A stretch of 64,000 bases of DNA from Bisporella sp. PMI_857 (Eukaryota > Ascomycota > Leotiomycetes > Helotiales > Helotiaceae), in NCBI GenBank assembly GCA_021307315.1, contig JAJSPD010000016.1, positions 682,001 to 746,000 of the forward strand, written 5' to 3'. The translations under genes and the position numbers were made by a program. The number at the start of each line of letters is the position of its first letter. Within the stretch, counting starts at the first letter, position 1. The notes beneath the pieces were generated by a model. That model saw only the letters and a program-made list of their open reading frames with translations, was not told the origin of the DNA and searched no databases. This document shows, one piece after another, positions 38,781 through 49,690 of the stretch.

Positions 38781-38938
38781 ACTGATCAGTTAGATCTTTC
38801 AAATCAGAATATCGAACTCAATTCAATCCGATTCAATGCAAACCCTACCTCTCAATCCCTGCGACGTTGCACCGAACCCACAACTCTACTTGCTTCGAAC
38901 CAATCCCTAAATCGAACTCTACGCGTACTCAACTCGCC

Positions 38939-39800
38939 ATGGCTACCTCTGCGAGCCCCTCCGGAAGCCAAGAGCCAATCAACGAACACAAGTGAAAGTA
39001 CAGTATTGACGCGAAGAAAGCTACAGTGGAGAACCTCAACTTATACGTGAATACAAGAATTAAAGAATACACACGCTATACAAAGTTGGACGTTGACTTC
39101 TGGGAGCTTTTTCAAGATAATTTTCAGAGCTTCGACAAAAAAGAATTCAACAAAATTACGCTTTCGAACCGTCAAATTCTTCGAAGCTACTTGTACACTA
39201 GCGGTGTTTATATACTACTTCGTACAAAGTCAAAAACGCTAGGCCAAACTTTACATAAAGCGGCAAACGAAAAAAAGCGTTATATATAGAGTAATGAAAA
39301 GATTGCGGCTTTGCTGAAGCAGCCGAAAAGCTTAAGCAAAGTAAAATCCGAAGAACTTTTGAAAAAAATACAAAAACGACTTGTAACTCAGTTCTGTCGA
39401 ACTTCAATTTCCGATCCGTTAAATATCTCGGAAAAAAAAAAAAAAAAAAAGAAAAAGCTTAGCTACTTTTTCTTTTTAGCACAAAAGCACAAATAGAAAG
39501 AAATCGTACTTATAGCAGAAAACTAGCTGTTTTGACTAAGTTGTATACCGACGATATTAAGTACAGTAAAAAGAACGACAATTTCGACTTTAAGTTAACA
39601 ATATTTCTCGACTTGTGCAATAAAGCAAGTATACCGAAAGCAGCGCTGGCTTAAGCTTATTCAACTATGCTACGAAACTTAGCTTTTAATTACTACTACA
39701 CTAATTTTAAAATACTAACAGCACCGTTACTTTTGAAAAAATATGCGCTGCAACTTTTAATTACTTCAAAAAATTTAAATACAAACGTAGCGTACTAAAT
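38939..39800 (+). pseudogene. copia Gag remnant
   Basis: ATG 38939 opens MATSASPSGSQEPINEHK and hits TGA at once. The following frame (39026-39289) reads like a Gag N-terminus (KLDVDFWELFQDNFQSF), then stops accumulate. An A-run at 39432-39450 adds a further break. Borders are approximate. Confidence 0.6.
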
Positions 39801-41282
39801 CAGTAAAACAATACAACTTTTAAAAACGTGATCGCTAGCAACTCCGGAAAGCTAACTATAAAGTGCTTTTAACTGCTAATCAAAACTTTACGACAGCTTT
39901 AACATAGCTTAAAACTCAGCTTCCGAACTAACAGCTTTTTTTATAATAAGCTTATTACGGCCTGCTAACAAAATAAAGCTTGCCGATATGCTTGTTACAA
40001 ACTATTAAGCACTGTAGCAAGTTTAATTAACGACTTACGCTTTTTAATCGAAACTTATAAAACAGCTAGTTTAAGCTTTTTAGTGTACTTTACGGACCGA
40101 CGGTACTACAGAAAAAAACACAATACCGGCTAAAACAATCGCTAGTACAGCCGCCGAAAAAGCCGTTGCTTTGTTTGCAAAAAAAAGAACTGTCGTTCGT
40201 AGAATTACACTTTTAAAAAACAAAAAAAAGCAAAAGCCCGATTTAAAGCTCGTAACTTAAACAAGTTCGACACTAAAACACTTAACTTTAACAAGCATTT
40301 CAACAACAGTTTACGCTAATACATTATAACTTTTAAAAGCGACGATAATAGCGAAAGCGATTCTGAAAGTATTAACGAAGCTTTTAGCGCTTTAACAGTT
40401 AAAGCTAATCTTGATTTCGACTTTTTTTTTAACGTGAACTCCGAGCATAGTACCGGCAATCAAATAAAGTGTTTTGCAATAAGCTGCTTTGCAAGCAGCA
40501 ATACGACTTTACTAATTACAGAGTTAAGTAATCGAACTGTAAACTATTTGATTGCAGCTACGAGCCGTACTTATAACAACAGCTCTGTAAATAACTGAAA
40601 ACGATCCGTACAACGCTAATATTTACGCTGCTACTTTTGCTAACTTATTACGCTACAACGCTAGCTAATTCTATAGCATTATAATCGATACCGGCGCTTT
40701 AAACACTTAACCGCCGGCTATAGCTAACTTTAAGCTTTGCAACGTTAAAGCAAAACTAATATCGATATCGACGACTTTACAAAAAAAATAGTTAAAATAC
40801 AGTTTAATATCGGCTTTACAACGTTAATCGGCTCAATTTTTTTCGATACTTTATTAAAACAAATACAATTTCATATTGTTAAGTCGAATATTCGTTTTTT
40901 TTAGTTTTGCGAATATAGATTTTTTACAGATTTACTTAAACAACTTGAAAAACGTTTTAGTTACTTCGAACAGCAACGTACTAGTCGTACGTCGTTTTAG
41001 CTACTTATTTTTGCTTTGAGATACTTTTTTACAATTTTTTTTAAAAAACTTTTTCGACAATAACTTTTGCTATTTTACTGATTTAAACTACGCCGGCTTT
41101 ATTGTCGATTCGGCTACTTTTCGGTAAAAAAGCTCGAAGCAGTACTAACTTGCGCTAGCTATAAAGTTAACAAAAACGCTTTAAAGTACTTGACTCGATA
41201 TTGTTTTTACTGCTAAAAGTATAGTAAATTTTCGGTAAATTCAAGTTCACAATCGAAAATAGCAATATTGATTTCAATTACT

Positions 41283-41830
41283 GTATTATTGTCGACATTA
41301 TGTATATTAGCGAAAGCTTATTGCTTTATATCGTCGACTAGGCTACTCGATACTAAGCGAGAAAATAGCTTCAAAATATCAGCGCAAAGCATACATAAAA
41401 CGTGCTACGTATATACTGGATTAATACTTATTTAAGCTTTTCCGACTTGATTGTTACCGACGCCGGCAAAAACTTTGTTAGTAAGAAATTCAAGCAGCAC
41501 GCTAGCTTTATAAATATCAAAATCAAAACCGCACTAGTAGAAGCTTATTACTCGATTAGCTTAGTCGAGCGATATTACGGCTCGTTGCGACGAGCTTTTC
41601 AAATTATTACAGCCGAAATTCAAAATATCGACAGAAATATAGCTTTACAAATAGTTTTCAAAGCTGTAAATAACTCCGCAAGCTCTGACAAGCTTGTACT
41701 AACGTTATTAGTCTACGAAGCATACTTGCAAATTACCGAGCTCGACGTTTTACCGGCTACTGTTCAACAACGAGCTACGACTTTTAAAAAAGCTATAAAG
41801 AAAATCAAAAAGCTCAAAGCTGTATACTAA
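41283..41830 (+). pseudogene. copia integrase core remnant
   Basis: Stop-interrupted core near 41290 (VDIMYI...LLLYIVD), then an open stretch 41402-41830 with LIVTDAGKNF, VEAYYSISLVERYYGSLRRAF: the second Asp and the Glu region of the DDE catalytic triad of retroelement integrases. It is the longest surviving reading frame of the element (142 codons). Confidence 0.8.
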
Positions 41831-42699
41831 GTTAATAATGCTTTTAATATGCGTAACAGACCTAAAATCGACGCTATTTACAACTTCTTTTAAACTTCTT
41901 TGTACTAGTATAAAAAAAAAAAAAATACAAGCGGCCGTAGCTACTAAAACGGCTTATACAAGTTGATATCAATTAAAAAAGAATCCTGCGTAATTAGCTT
42001 ACTGTACAGCCCAACTACTTTCCGATTAACAACTGTAAAGCTTTACTATACAGAAAAAAGCGAAAAAAATAACAAGTTTGTACAATTTTTACGGCCTGTA
42101 AACTTTGCTACAAGCCTCGAACAACTGTTACAGCCCGAAAATTCTATTACTGTTAAGCTACTGCTACAACTACTACAACCAGCTAAACGCGGCCGAAAAA
42201 AACTTCGCAAAAACTCATTTTCTAATATTACGGCTTTTATACAAAACGACGAACTTTTTGCAACTTTTCGCTAACTGAAAATTACAAGCTTGCTAAAAAA
42301 AGAAGTATTTGAGATTGTAAACTTTGCTACTGTTCTTTAAAACGTACGAATCTTTAATTCGAAATTCGTCGACGAAATCAAAAACAAAAAAACTAACCGA
42401 GCTTTTAAAAAATCACGCTTAGTAGTTCAAGCTTACAACGATTTGAAGAAAAAAATCGTACTGATTTAATTACTTACAATTCAACGAGTCAGCTAACGCT
42501 TAATACTTTGTTTTGCAGTTTGTTTACAGTTCAAAAAGACTTTATATTTCTGAGACATTACTTAAACTTACGTTTAATCAGCTACTAAACTCAACTGTAA
42601 CTTTTATATTACACTTTTACCAGAACTAGCTCGCAATTTAAAGAAAAGCTCAATTTTTAAAGTAGTTAAACTATTTTACGAAGTTCCGGAAGCCGGCAA

Positions 42700-43792
42700 T
42701 TATTAGTTCCAAACTTACTACACTTACTACTTGAAAAAATTCAGAATAAATTAATTAATATATAACTCGTGCTTTTTGCTTAAAAACGAACTTTTCGGAT
42801 TAGTTAGCTTACAAATCGACGACACACTGTTTTTCGAAAATTTCGACTTTGTAAATCTAAAGCAAAGCAAGCTAGAAAAAGCTTAACTTTTAGCCAAAAA
42901 TAAAAAAGCTTTTATACTCGACTACTTAATTAAGTTTAACGAAAGTTTTATAAAGCTCGACAAAGCCGGAACTATTACGCTTTTTTAAAAACGCTAATAC
43001 AAAAACCTTAAACTAGTCGATAACGGCTTTTTTTCGATTACTAGTTTTAAAAGCTTGACTCGTATTGTCGACATTAAAAATCAATATATTGCTCAACGCG
43101 CGAAAGAAGCTTATATCGCTTCTGTATTACAACTTGAAGCTTCTTTTGATTTATTTTTTGCAGCTTAAACAATTAACCTTAATAAAAAAAATATTAAAGT
43201 TTTCAACAAACGACTTTAATAGCAAATTGACAATTCAACTTGCGGCTTTCGATTCGTTAAGCTAAATATCGAAACTTTGAAACTATTAGTATTTACAGAT
43301 TCATTTTTCGCTAACAACAAAAACTTTTTATTTTAAATCGGATATATATTAGTACTAGCTAACAATCAAAACTGCGCAAATATCGTTTACTAGTTATCGG
43401 TCAAGTGCAAACGAGTAACAAAAAGCGTACTAGTTTCTGAGTTTTACGCTATAACCCACGAATTCGATATCGGCGCTTCGATTAAAGCAACGATCGATAA
43501 AATCTTTAATATTACTTTTCCTTTAGTTCTTTGTACGGATTCGAAGTTATTATACGATTGCTTCGTAAAACTAGGAACTACTTAAGAAAAACGTTTTATA
43601 ATCGACGTTTTTTGCCTTCGTTAATCGTACGAACGCAAAGAGATTGCGGAAGTCAAATAAGTAAGTGGTGATACCAATCCTGCTGATTCCTTCACCAAAA
43701 GCAAAGTTTTTACGGCCTCAAGCAACTCATTGATTCAAATACAATCGACATACGAGCCGTAGAGTGGGTCGAGAGAACTCAGGAGGAGTAAT
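42700..43792 (+). pseudogene. copia reverse transcriptase / RNase H remnant and pol C-terminus
   Basis: GLVSLQIDDTLFF near 42800 corresponds to the RT catalytic Asp-Asp motif region. RNase H-like VFTDSFFANN, LVSEFYAI and LCTDSKLLYDCF follow in stop-broken frames to about 43600. The last 130 bases read SGDTNPADSFTKSK and then, after a frame change, TIDIRAVEWVERTQEE and the terminal TAA at 43790-43792. This clean end contrasts with the eroded domain before it. Confidence 0.75.
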
Positions 43793-43810
43793 TTACGGAG
43801 CGATACGGAG

Positions 43811-43912
43811 CGTTTTGCAAGGACGTTTTGCAAGGACGTTTGCAAGGACGTTTTGCAAGGACGTTTTGTAGGGACGTTTTGCAAGGGCGGTTTGCAAGGG
43901 CGGTTTGGAGAG
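43811..43912 (+). repeat. Tandem 13-bp repeat between pol and the 3' LTR
   Basis: About eight head-to-tail copies of CGTTTTGCAAGGA-type units, one or two of 12 bp. The last copies drift to CGGTTTGCAAGGG. It lies inside the element, 19 bp after the pol stop. Confidence 0.85.
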
Positions 43913-44020
43913 GCATTTGCGAATGGGATTCTGGCCAATAGGGAAGCTCCCTTGACCCAATTGGCCAATCAGAATGATTCTTTTCAATAGGGATTTCGGG
44001 CATTCTTAGAGTATGCCCAG

Positions 44021-44211
44021 TGTTTGTATCAATATTTACCAGTATAGATTAGTTACTGAATGGAGGATGGGTCATGTGACTTCGTCACATGACTTAGGGA
44101 TGAGGCATATCCTCATCCCTTGATTCATCCTTCAACAATCAGATCACATTCAACCCAACAGGCAACTGCGTAGCAATTACGTGGTGTTGCCACGGGTAGA
44201 GTGATCCGACA
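44021..44211 (+). repeat. 3' LTR of the copia element
   Basis: Same sequence as the 5' LTR over 189 nt except the palindrome loop, which reads TTC (44081-44083) instead of GAA. Terminal CA at 44210-44211, then the target duplication CACAT. Confidence 0.93.
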
Positions 44212-44332
44212 CACATCATATTTACTGAGAAGTATTTTGTACATTGAAAATACATATAGATGTCCTTATCTAGTTTTGACAGAGTATGGCCGGGCAGGCC
44301 CACTATGCGCACACTCTAATAGAAAGAGGCGG

Positions 44333-46879
44333 CTAGTGGAGCTCAAACCATTCTGCTTTGGTGCTCGTGCCCCAGCTTAATGGATCAACCGCTTCTCCAT
44401 CCATGGCACCATGAACATAGCACTCGCCAATAAACCTATAGCTTTTGGTATATGGTATTGGCTGGAGTACGACTGGCACCGAACACCCGTATAGAATACA
44501 CACAATGTCTGACTTTTGTGATTTTTGTGGTGCGACTCCGACCAAATTTATGCTCGCATATTCCTGCGGAGTTGCAGTTCCCATTCTAACTTCACTGCCC
44601 TGCTTTGCGATGCTAATAATGTTTCGATTCCAGACTACTTGCTGCACACGGTCGAGAAACTCAACCTTTCCAGCTGGCGTTCCCTTCATATTTTTGAGCG
44701 TCATGGTATTGAAAGTGTCTTCTAACTGTTTTTCATACCATTCCAAGCAGGCAGTACAAGCTCTTCGATACCAGTTTGGTGGGTTAATTCCGTCCGGTCC
44801 TCGATTCGCAACCAAAATGCGCCAAACTTGATCTGAGTCAGTTGATTTGTTACCTCGTTTCCAGCCGCACAATTCTAATGCGGCTTGGGTGATTGTACCA
44901 CCTGCAACAGGTGCTGTTCGCTCAATAATGCCAAGCCTGAATCCCTTTACCCTTAGTGTTCCATCAAATCGACGCGGGTACTCTTTCTTCTGCTCAGGAG
45001 ACTGCTTTTTTGTGAAGCCATCTTCGCTGGGCTTATCTTCTTCCTCTGGAACGTCATGCACAGCATTTGTTTTCCCAAACTTATAAGATGGAGGAATACT
45101 GCCAGAAGCAGAGTAGTGGCTACCTCGTTCAGTGCCTCTAACAAAGCTATCTCCGTTAACTCTGCTTCTCTGTGATTGCGATGGCCCACCAAAGGCATTT
45201 CCGGTGATTGGCAAAATCCAAGATGGCATTTCAACTATCATACTCTGGGATAATGAGCTGGGTACCGGTGCCCAGTGCCTGCACAGAATATCAAGTGAAT
45301 TTGAGCTCTCGATACAGTATTCGATGAAGTCTGCGCATACATCAGCCAGGCATTTTCTGTAGTTCGCTTCAATTCGTTTGTCAAGCGTCTTGGGCTGATT
45401 GCCGTCGGCCGTGATGGAATGGAAAACTTGTGCTGGGGCTCTACGGATAATACGTAATACAAGGAGCGGTATCAAGAGGCCAAGTAAAAACCTGCACACA
45501 GCAACGAAAATGATGATGATATTTTGTGTGCTCAGCGCTGTGATTACGAGAGCAAGTTCAGAAGCAACCGCATTGGTATTTGAGACGCGGTTGCTAATTG
45601 TCCACATCATGAAAAGAATGATTGGCACCAGGTCAAAGATCAACCCCCAGCTTCGTTTACTGTAGCTCTGGTCACTTCCTTGCAAATCTTTCGCAATCTG
45701 AAGGACAGCGAAAACTGTATCTTTAGGGTCCGTTGCCTCAAACGCCAACAACATTGAAGACACCAGCACCTCTAGGCTAAGAAGGCGCTGTAGAATTATC
45801 CCTTGATTTGACTTTCGAAAGAGGTCGTTCGTGACAGTTACTAACGCATAGGCGCCTAAAGCTTTTGCTTCCAATGAGTTGATATGATGGTCGCCAGGAA
45901 CTAAGGATGTCGAGTAATCTATCGTCCCTCTAAATGCAAGGCGTTTGATCTGGTCATATTTCGTCATAAATAAGGCAATGGCATCGGCGAAGTCGGACCA
46001 CGGCATTTCTTGCTTCCCACGACGAACGTGCGCATTCGTGGCTAAGGCAAGCTCTTGAATGACCCATCTTCTGCTAAACCATTTCGCTTGCATCAGTTCG
46101 ATGGCCGACTTGCAGTTTTGGCGATCACTTTTATCGGAGCTATTCCCGCTCTTTTGCTCTAACCTTTCAACTACTCGATCTAGCTCCTTCAGGTCCAGAA
46201 TCGTGCGGAGAAAATTGAAGACGTTCTTGTTTTCAATCTCGTCCTTGGGATTTCCAAGCCAGATGTGAACTTTCTTGGCTTGGCTGTAGACATCGTGCAT
46301 GCGAGCTACTTGAGCGGTTCTTTCCTTGATATTTTCTTGATTGATGCACACAGCATCTGCCCAGATGAGTACGTGATCCTGTTCGGAACGCAACTGCTCA
46401 AGAGCATCCTTGAGATTTGTTCGAATCAACATTCGGCCCGCCATTAGTGCGAGGTTCTTATTTTTCCCTTTCTTTGACCATCCGCTATGGGCATTATCAT
46501 CATTGAGGACGTATATCTCATGTGATGGCTTTTCATGAGCATCGCCCCAATAATATGATAAGGCATCATATGGGATATGTGGATTATCAACCTCCCCAGC
46601 AGACGATCCTGGGGATTGAAAGGAACTTGGGATCAAGCAGCATACCAATTTTGAACCTGGTGCACCTGCATAAAGCTTGAGAACACGAATCTCATGGTTT
46701 GGCTTTATATCTTTATAGGCATATGGATCCTTCAAGGGGGGATTATCCGACAGGTGGATGAGAACCTTTTTAACCTGCCATCTTGCTGCGATTGCTGCTC
46801 TGTGCTCACGTTCTGCTTGCTGGTTTTCCGGATCGAAGATATTTGTACCAGCAATGTTGAGGCTATCGGGGTCGTGCAT
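44333..46879 (-). CDS. HET-domain protein with membrane segments (intact)
   Basis: Single exon of 848 residues; ATG at 46879. HET domain motifs are complete and in frame: YDALSYYWGD (104-113), IWADAVCINQ (172-181), WFSRRWVIQELALA (267-280), then ATDPKDTVFAVL (382-393). Two hydrophobic stretches (about 411-428 and 452-475) suggest a membrane hairpin. The C-terminal part is unassigned and ends with the usual HET tail (residues about 780-848, YRFIGECYVHGAMDGEA). HET proteins mediate programmed cell death after fusion of incompatible hyphae. A copia element lies 121 bp beyond the stop codon. It is the only intact HET gene of three in this window. Confidence 0.92.
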   Translation of the reverse strand: MHDPDSLNIAGTNIFDPENQQAEREHRAAIAARWQVKKVLIHLSDNPPLKDPYAYKDIKPNHEIRVLKLYAGAPGSKLVCCLIPSSFQSPGSSAGEVDNPHIPYDALSYYWGDAHEKPSHEIYVLNDDNAHSGWSKKGKNKNLALMAGRMLIRTNLKDALEQLRSEQDHVLIWADAVCINQENIKERTAQVARMHDVYSQAKKVHIWLGNPKDEIENKNVFNFLRTILDLKELDRVVERLEQKSGNSSDKSDRQNCKSAIELMQAKWFSRRWVIQELALATNAHVRRGKQEMPWSDFADAIALFMTKYDQIKRLAFRGTIDYSTSLVPGDHHINSLEAKALGAYALVTVTNDLFRKSNQGIILQRLLSLEVLVSSMLLAFEATDPKDTVFAVLQIAKDLQGSDQSYSKRSWGLIFDLVPIILFMMWTISNRVSNTNAVASELALVITALSTQNIIIIFVAVCRFLLGLLIPLLVLRIIRRAPAQVFHSITADGNQPKTLDKRIEANYRKCLADVCADFIEYCIESSNSLDILCRHWAPVPSSLSQSMIVEMPSWILPITGNAFGGPSQSQRSRVNGDSFVRGTERGSHYSASGSIPPSYKFGKTNAVHDVPEEEDKPSEDGFTKKQSPEQKKEYPRRFDGTLRVKGFRLGIIERTAPVAGGTITQAALELCGWKRGNKSTDSDQVWRILVANRGPDGINPPNWYRRACTACLEWYEKQLEDTFNTMTLKNMKGTPAGKVEFLDRVQQVVWNRNIISIAKQGSEVRMGTATPQEYASINLVGVAPQKSQKSDIVCILYGCSVPVVLQPIPYTKSYRFIGECYVHGAMDGEAVDPLSWGTSTKAEWFELH

Positions 46880-48158
46880 GATGACGTTTTGCGACTATGT
46901 GCATCATTTTCGCTCTTGCTTATGGAAATCTTCGGCTTTATAAAGCAGTTCTACAGACAATCCGTCAGTTTGTTCCTGAATTGTAATCTTGAGCCTCAAG
47001 CCTCCCCTGCCCATGCTGCTACGCCTCAGCCTCTGGAAGCATCTCCAGACGTTACACAGCATAGAGGCTGCATGAACAAATGGCAGGTGGTGCAGCCACC
47101 AATAAATGCAAATAACATGCTGGAGAAAGACTGTGATCAATGATCCACACCCCCATTCTTCATGTTTGCTTTTTCTTGATGTCCTCTCAACCATGCATTA
47201 CCCAGGGCATCGGACAATGTCCTTCTGATTTTCGTTTCCGTTGACCAGATAGAGATGAGCGAGTCCAAGCCACCTTCAACTGCGCGACAACCACACATGA
47301 ATGATGTCTTATCCTCGTTCCTCCTTTGACTCATGATTGCCATTTGCCTCGCAAGAATGGCTATGACGGCTCATTTGGAGTCACTTCTTTTTATGCCGTC
47401 GTACTCATAACTGTGTATATCCGACACACGCATAGGACATTACCCAAAAAGGTGTATTGTGCATCGGGTTCCATGTATAACAAGAATGTAACATTGCGCA
47501 ACCTTCGGAGGTAGGCCCTGATTCTCCCCTGCTCATGTGAAGACCTGAAACCATCGAATGTGTGAAAGTTCCCTTGTCGCGCGCGCTTCGTTGCGACCGC
47601 GGGGTCCTTGATGATCAAGATGGTATTGTTGCCGGGGAGGAAGGGAGATCTACTGTCCACAAATATATGTAATTGGGGGCCATTCTGCGCCATGCTGGCT
47701 GAGTCCTGAGCCTGCGTTCCTTCTTCCCTCACCGAAGGCACCCAAGGCACATCAAAGGCTCACCAAAATACATACCATAGGCACACCGGAGGGACGCCCC
47801 CCTCAGCTCAGCTCATTATTATCCTACTTATTACTTACCCGCAATTTATCAAGGGCGATGGCTTATTATTTGTTGGTTCTCCCTATTGCAGTGACACTAC
47901 GCCTGCACGCGACCGTCAGCCACGACTCCGATGTGGTTTGTGACCTTAGGCACAACACCCTCTCACACTTCACCCTCCCCCATCCTCTCACCGTAAAACA
48001 AAAGAGGCGTCAACAGTCATGACCATGCGGCATTGAAAGATGCCTTACATTTCAAGTACATCCATATATCTATATCTCAATCCCCACAAGACGTTTCCGG
48101 TCAACATACAATCCGTACCAATCCCAAATCACCAGCGGCCTGAAATAATAACGATATA
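46880..48158. other. Divergent interval between the HET gene and the tail-anchored protein gene
   Basis: 1279 bp, head to head. A 119-codon minus-strand ORF (47391-47750) has no domain and no good start context, so it is not called. The segment just before 48159 is C-rich and fits a promoter and leader. Confidence 0.45.
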
Positions 48159-49276
48159 ATGGGCGTCGCAACCTCTCCTAGGGTCAGCTTTAATTCTTAC
48201 GTAGATATCGCGACTTCATTGGCCCGACAACCTTCACCGCCAGCAGTATTGCATTCTCCTGAATTGGATGCAGTTAGTATTCCTGCTTCAGCAGCAGAAT
48301 ATTTCGAGATCAATACCCCAAACCGTATGAACCTAGAATGGAGTAGACGTATCATTGGGTGGCAAACTAAACCGGTTAAAGGTTTGCCCATTGATAAGTG
48401 CAAATCGATCAAGGAGATACAGCTACCAGCTCTTTTCTTCCAGCATCCCATAGCTGCCATGTCACTGTGGAATGTCATGGAAACATTCTATGCACTCGAC
48501 CGTATCGTGTGTAGCAGCTGCAGCGATTCGGTGGGTAAAATTTCGAATTGGGAGTCAATGCCACCGTTCGAGTATTTGGATGCGAACGTGGTCAAGAAGC
48601 GGTGGAACAAGTCATTGAGTGCGCTGAAGGAAGAAATCAGGAAGGAGAGTCGTGTAAATCTGGCGGTGATGAGCCAAGTGGCGAGCCCCTCTGATTCGAA
48701 AAGTGTCAAAAGCAGATTTAAATCTGCTTCCAAGCAGAGCCCGGATGAAGCCAAAATCGAAACGCTCCGGCAACGCATAGACGGGATATTTTCTGGGATT
48801 GCGAAACTCGAGGATGCGCAAGCGGAACTGAGGCGCAACTTTGAGCAAAACCTAGAGGGTGTTAAATGGGTTCCCCAAATGATCGAAATGATAGAAGCTG
48901 CGGCCCGGAGGAGATTTTCTTGGATCGAGTCTCTGAAAGACGACAGCGTTCAAGAAGATTATCGAGACAGCAGCACCGACGACAAGCGGTGCACTTATGG
49001 TCCAAGCCGAAATGAACCAATGCTGCTGGAGATGGATGACACCTGGCAAATAAGGCATATTAGCCGCAGAGATTCTTTCAAGAAGAATCGTACGTAATAC
49101 ACCCCAAAGAAGACATGGATGCGAAAACTGACGTTCTACTAGTATGGTTGGCATGGGTCTCCGCTAGAAGAGGCGACATTGGTGTCACGCTGGTTACGAT
49201 ACTTGCTATTTGGCTATTGCGTGCATTTTTGGGACTTCTGATACCAGAAGGATCACAAGTGTCACGTGGGGGCTGA
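48159..49276 (+). CDS. Tail-anchored protein of unknown function
   Basis: Exons are 48159..49089 and 49143..49276; 53-nt phase-1 intron (GTACGT...CTACTAG); 354 residues. The first exon alone gives 312 residues with a spurious stop inside the intron. Splicing adds a C-terminal hydrophobic helix (VTLVTILAIWLLRAFLGLL) followed by only about 10 residues, i.e. a tail-anchor layout. The rest is soluble, with a helical charged stretch at about 195-250 (IETLRQRIDGIFSGIAKLEDAQAEL), likely coiled coil. No family is recognised. It is head to head with the intact HET gene, which may be coincidental. Confidence 0.75.
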
Positions 49277-49690
49277 AATTGAAGGAGTCAAGAGGATTCA
49301 AGATTTGAAAGTAAGTGCTGTTTGTAGCAGTTTAAGGCTCACATTGCAAGACTAGTACGAATACAGTCTAGTAAATAAATTGAGACTGAGCTCTGGGAAG
49401 AAGGGCAAGAAATGACAAGGAAGACCTGTATAGTAAAACAGAAACTGAAGATCGAAGATTTGAACGGCAATGGGAGACAAGTGCAGAGGATTCCGTAAGT
49501 TGTAGAGATACTGAAAGACTGACAAGCACTTGTTAGCGTTGTAACGCAATTAAGAACCTAATTTGAACAATGTAGATATTTAGAAGGCACCGTCCGATTA
49601 CCAAGTATAAAGTCTAATTAATATACAGCTTTACAAGCTACGAAGTTGAAATCCAAAAGGATACAAAGTCTATTGAATATGTGCAGTCCT
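49277..49690. other. Short convergent 3' interval
   Basis: 3' flanks of the tail-anchored gene and the 640-residue gene. AT-rich; nothing else seen. Confidence 0.5.

Larger units (their letters stand above)
38592..44211 (+). mobile_element. Full-length Ty1/copia LTR retrotransposon, coding region dead
   Basis: 189-nt LTRs bound the element (38592-38780 and 44021-44209, the latter followed by CA giving TG...CA ends). A 5-bp target duplication CACAT flanks it (38587-38591 and 44212-44216). The internal order is Gag, protease (IIDTGALNT near 40684), integrase (41283-41830), reverse transcriptase (near 42700-42900) and RNase H (43290-43660), i.e. copia order with integrase before RT. Stops and frameshifts kill every domain. 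The interior (about 39040-43650) is almost devoid of TG and poor in CA but rich in TA and CG. The ends (38592-39030 and 43660-44209) are not. No clear polypurine tract is seen before the 3' LTR. Confidence 0.93.

Noticed and set aside
43735..44003. Overlapping minus-strand ORFs rich in NRPCKTSLQ-type repeats
   Set aside because: They are translations of the 13-bp tandem repeat, open because the unit length creates a stop-free repeat in several frames.
47391..47750. 119-codon minus-strand ORF in the HET/tail-anchored interval
   Set aside because: Mixed composition, no domain, no neighbouring exons; could be chance.
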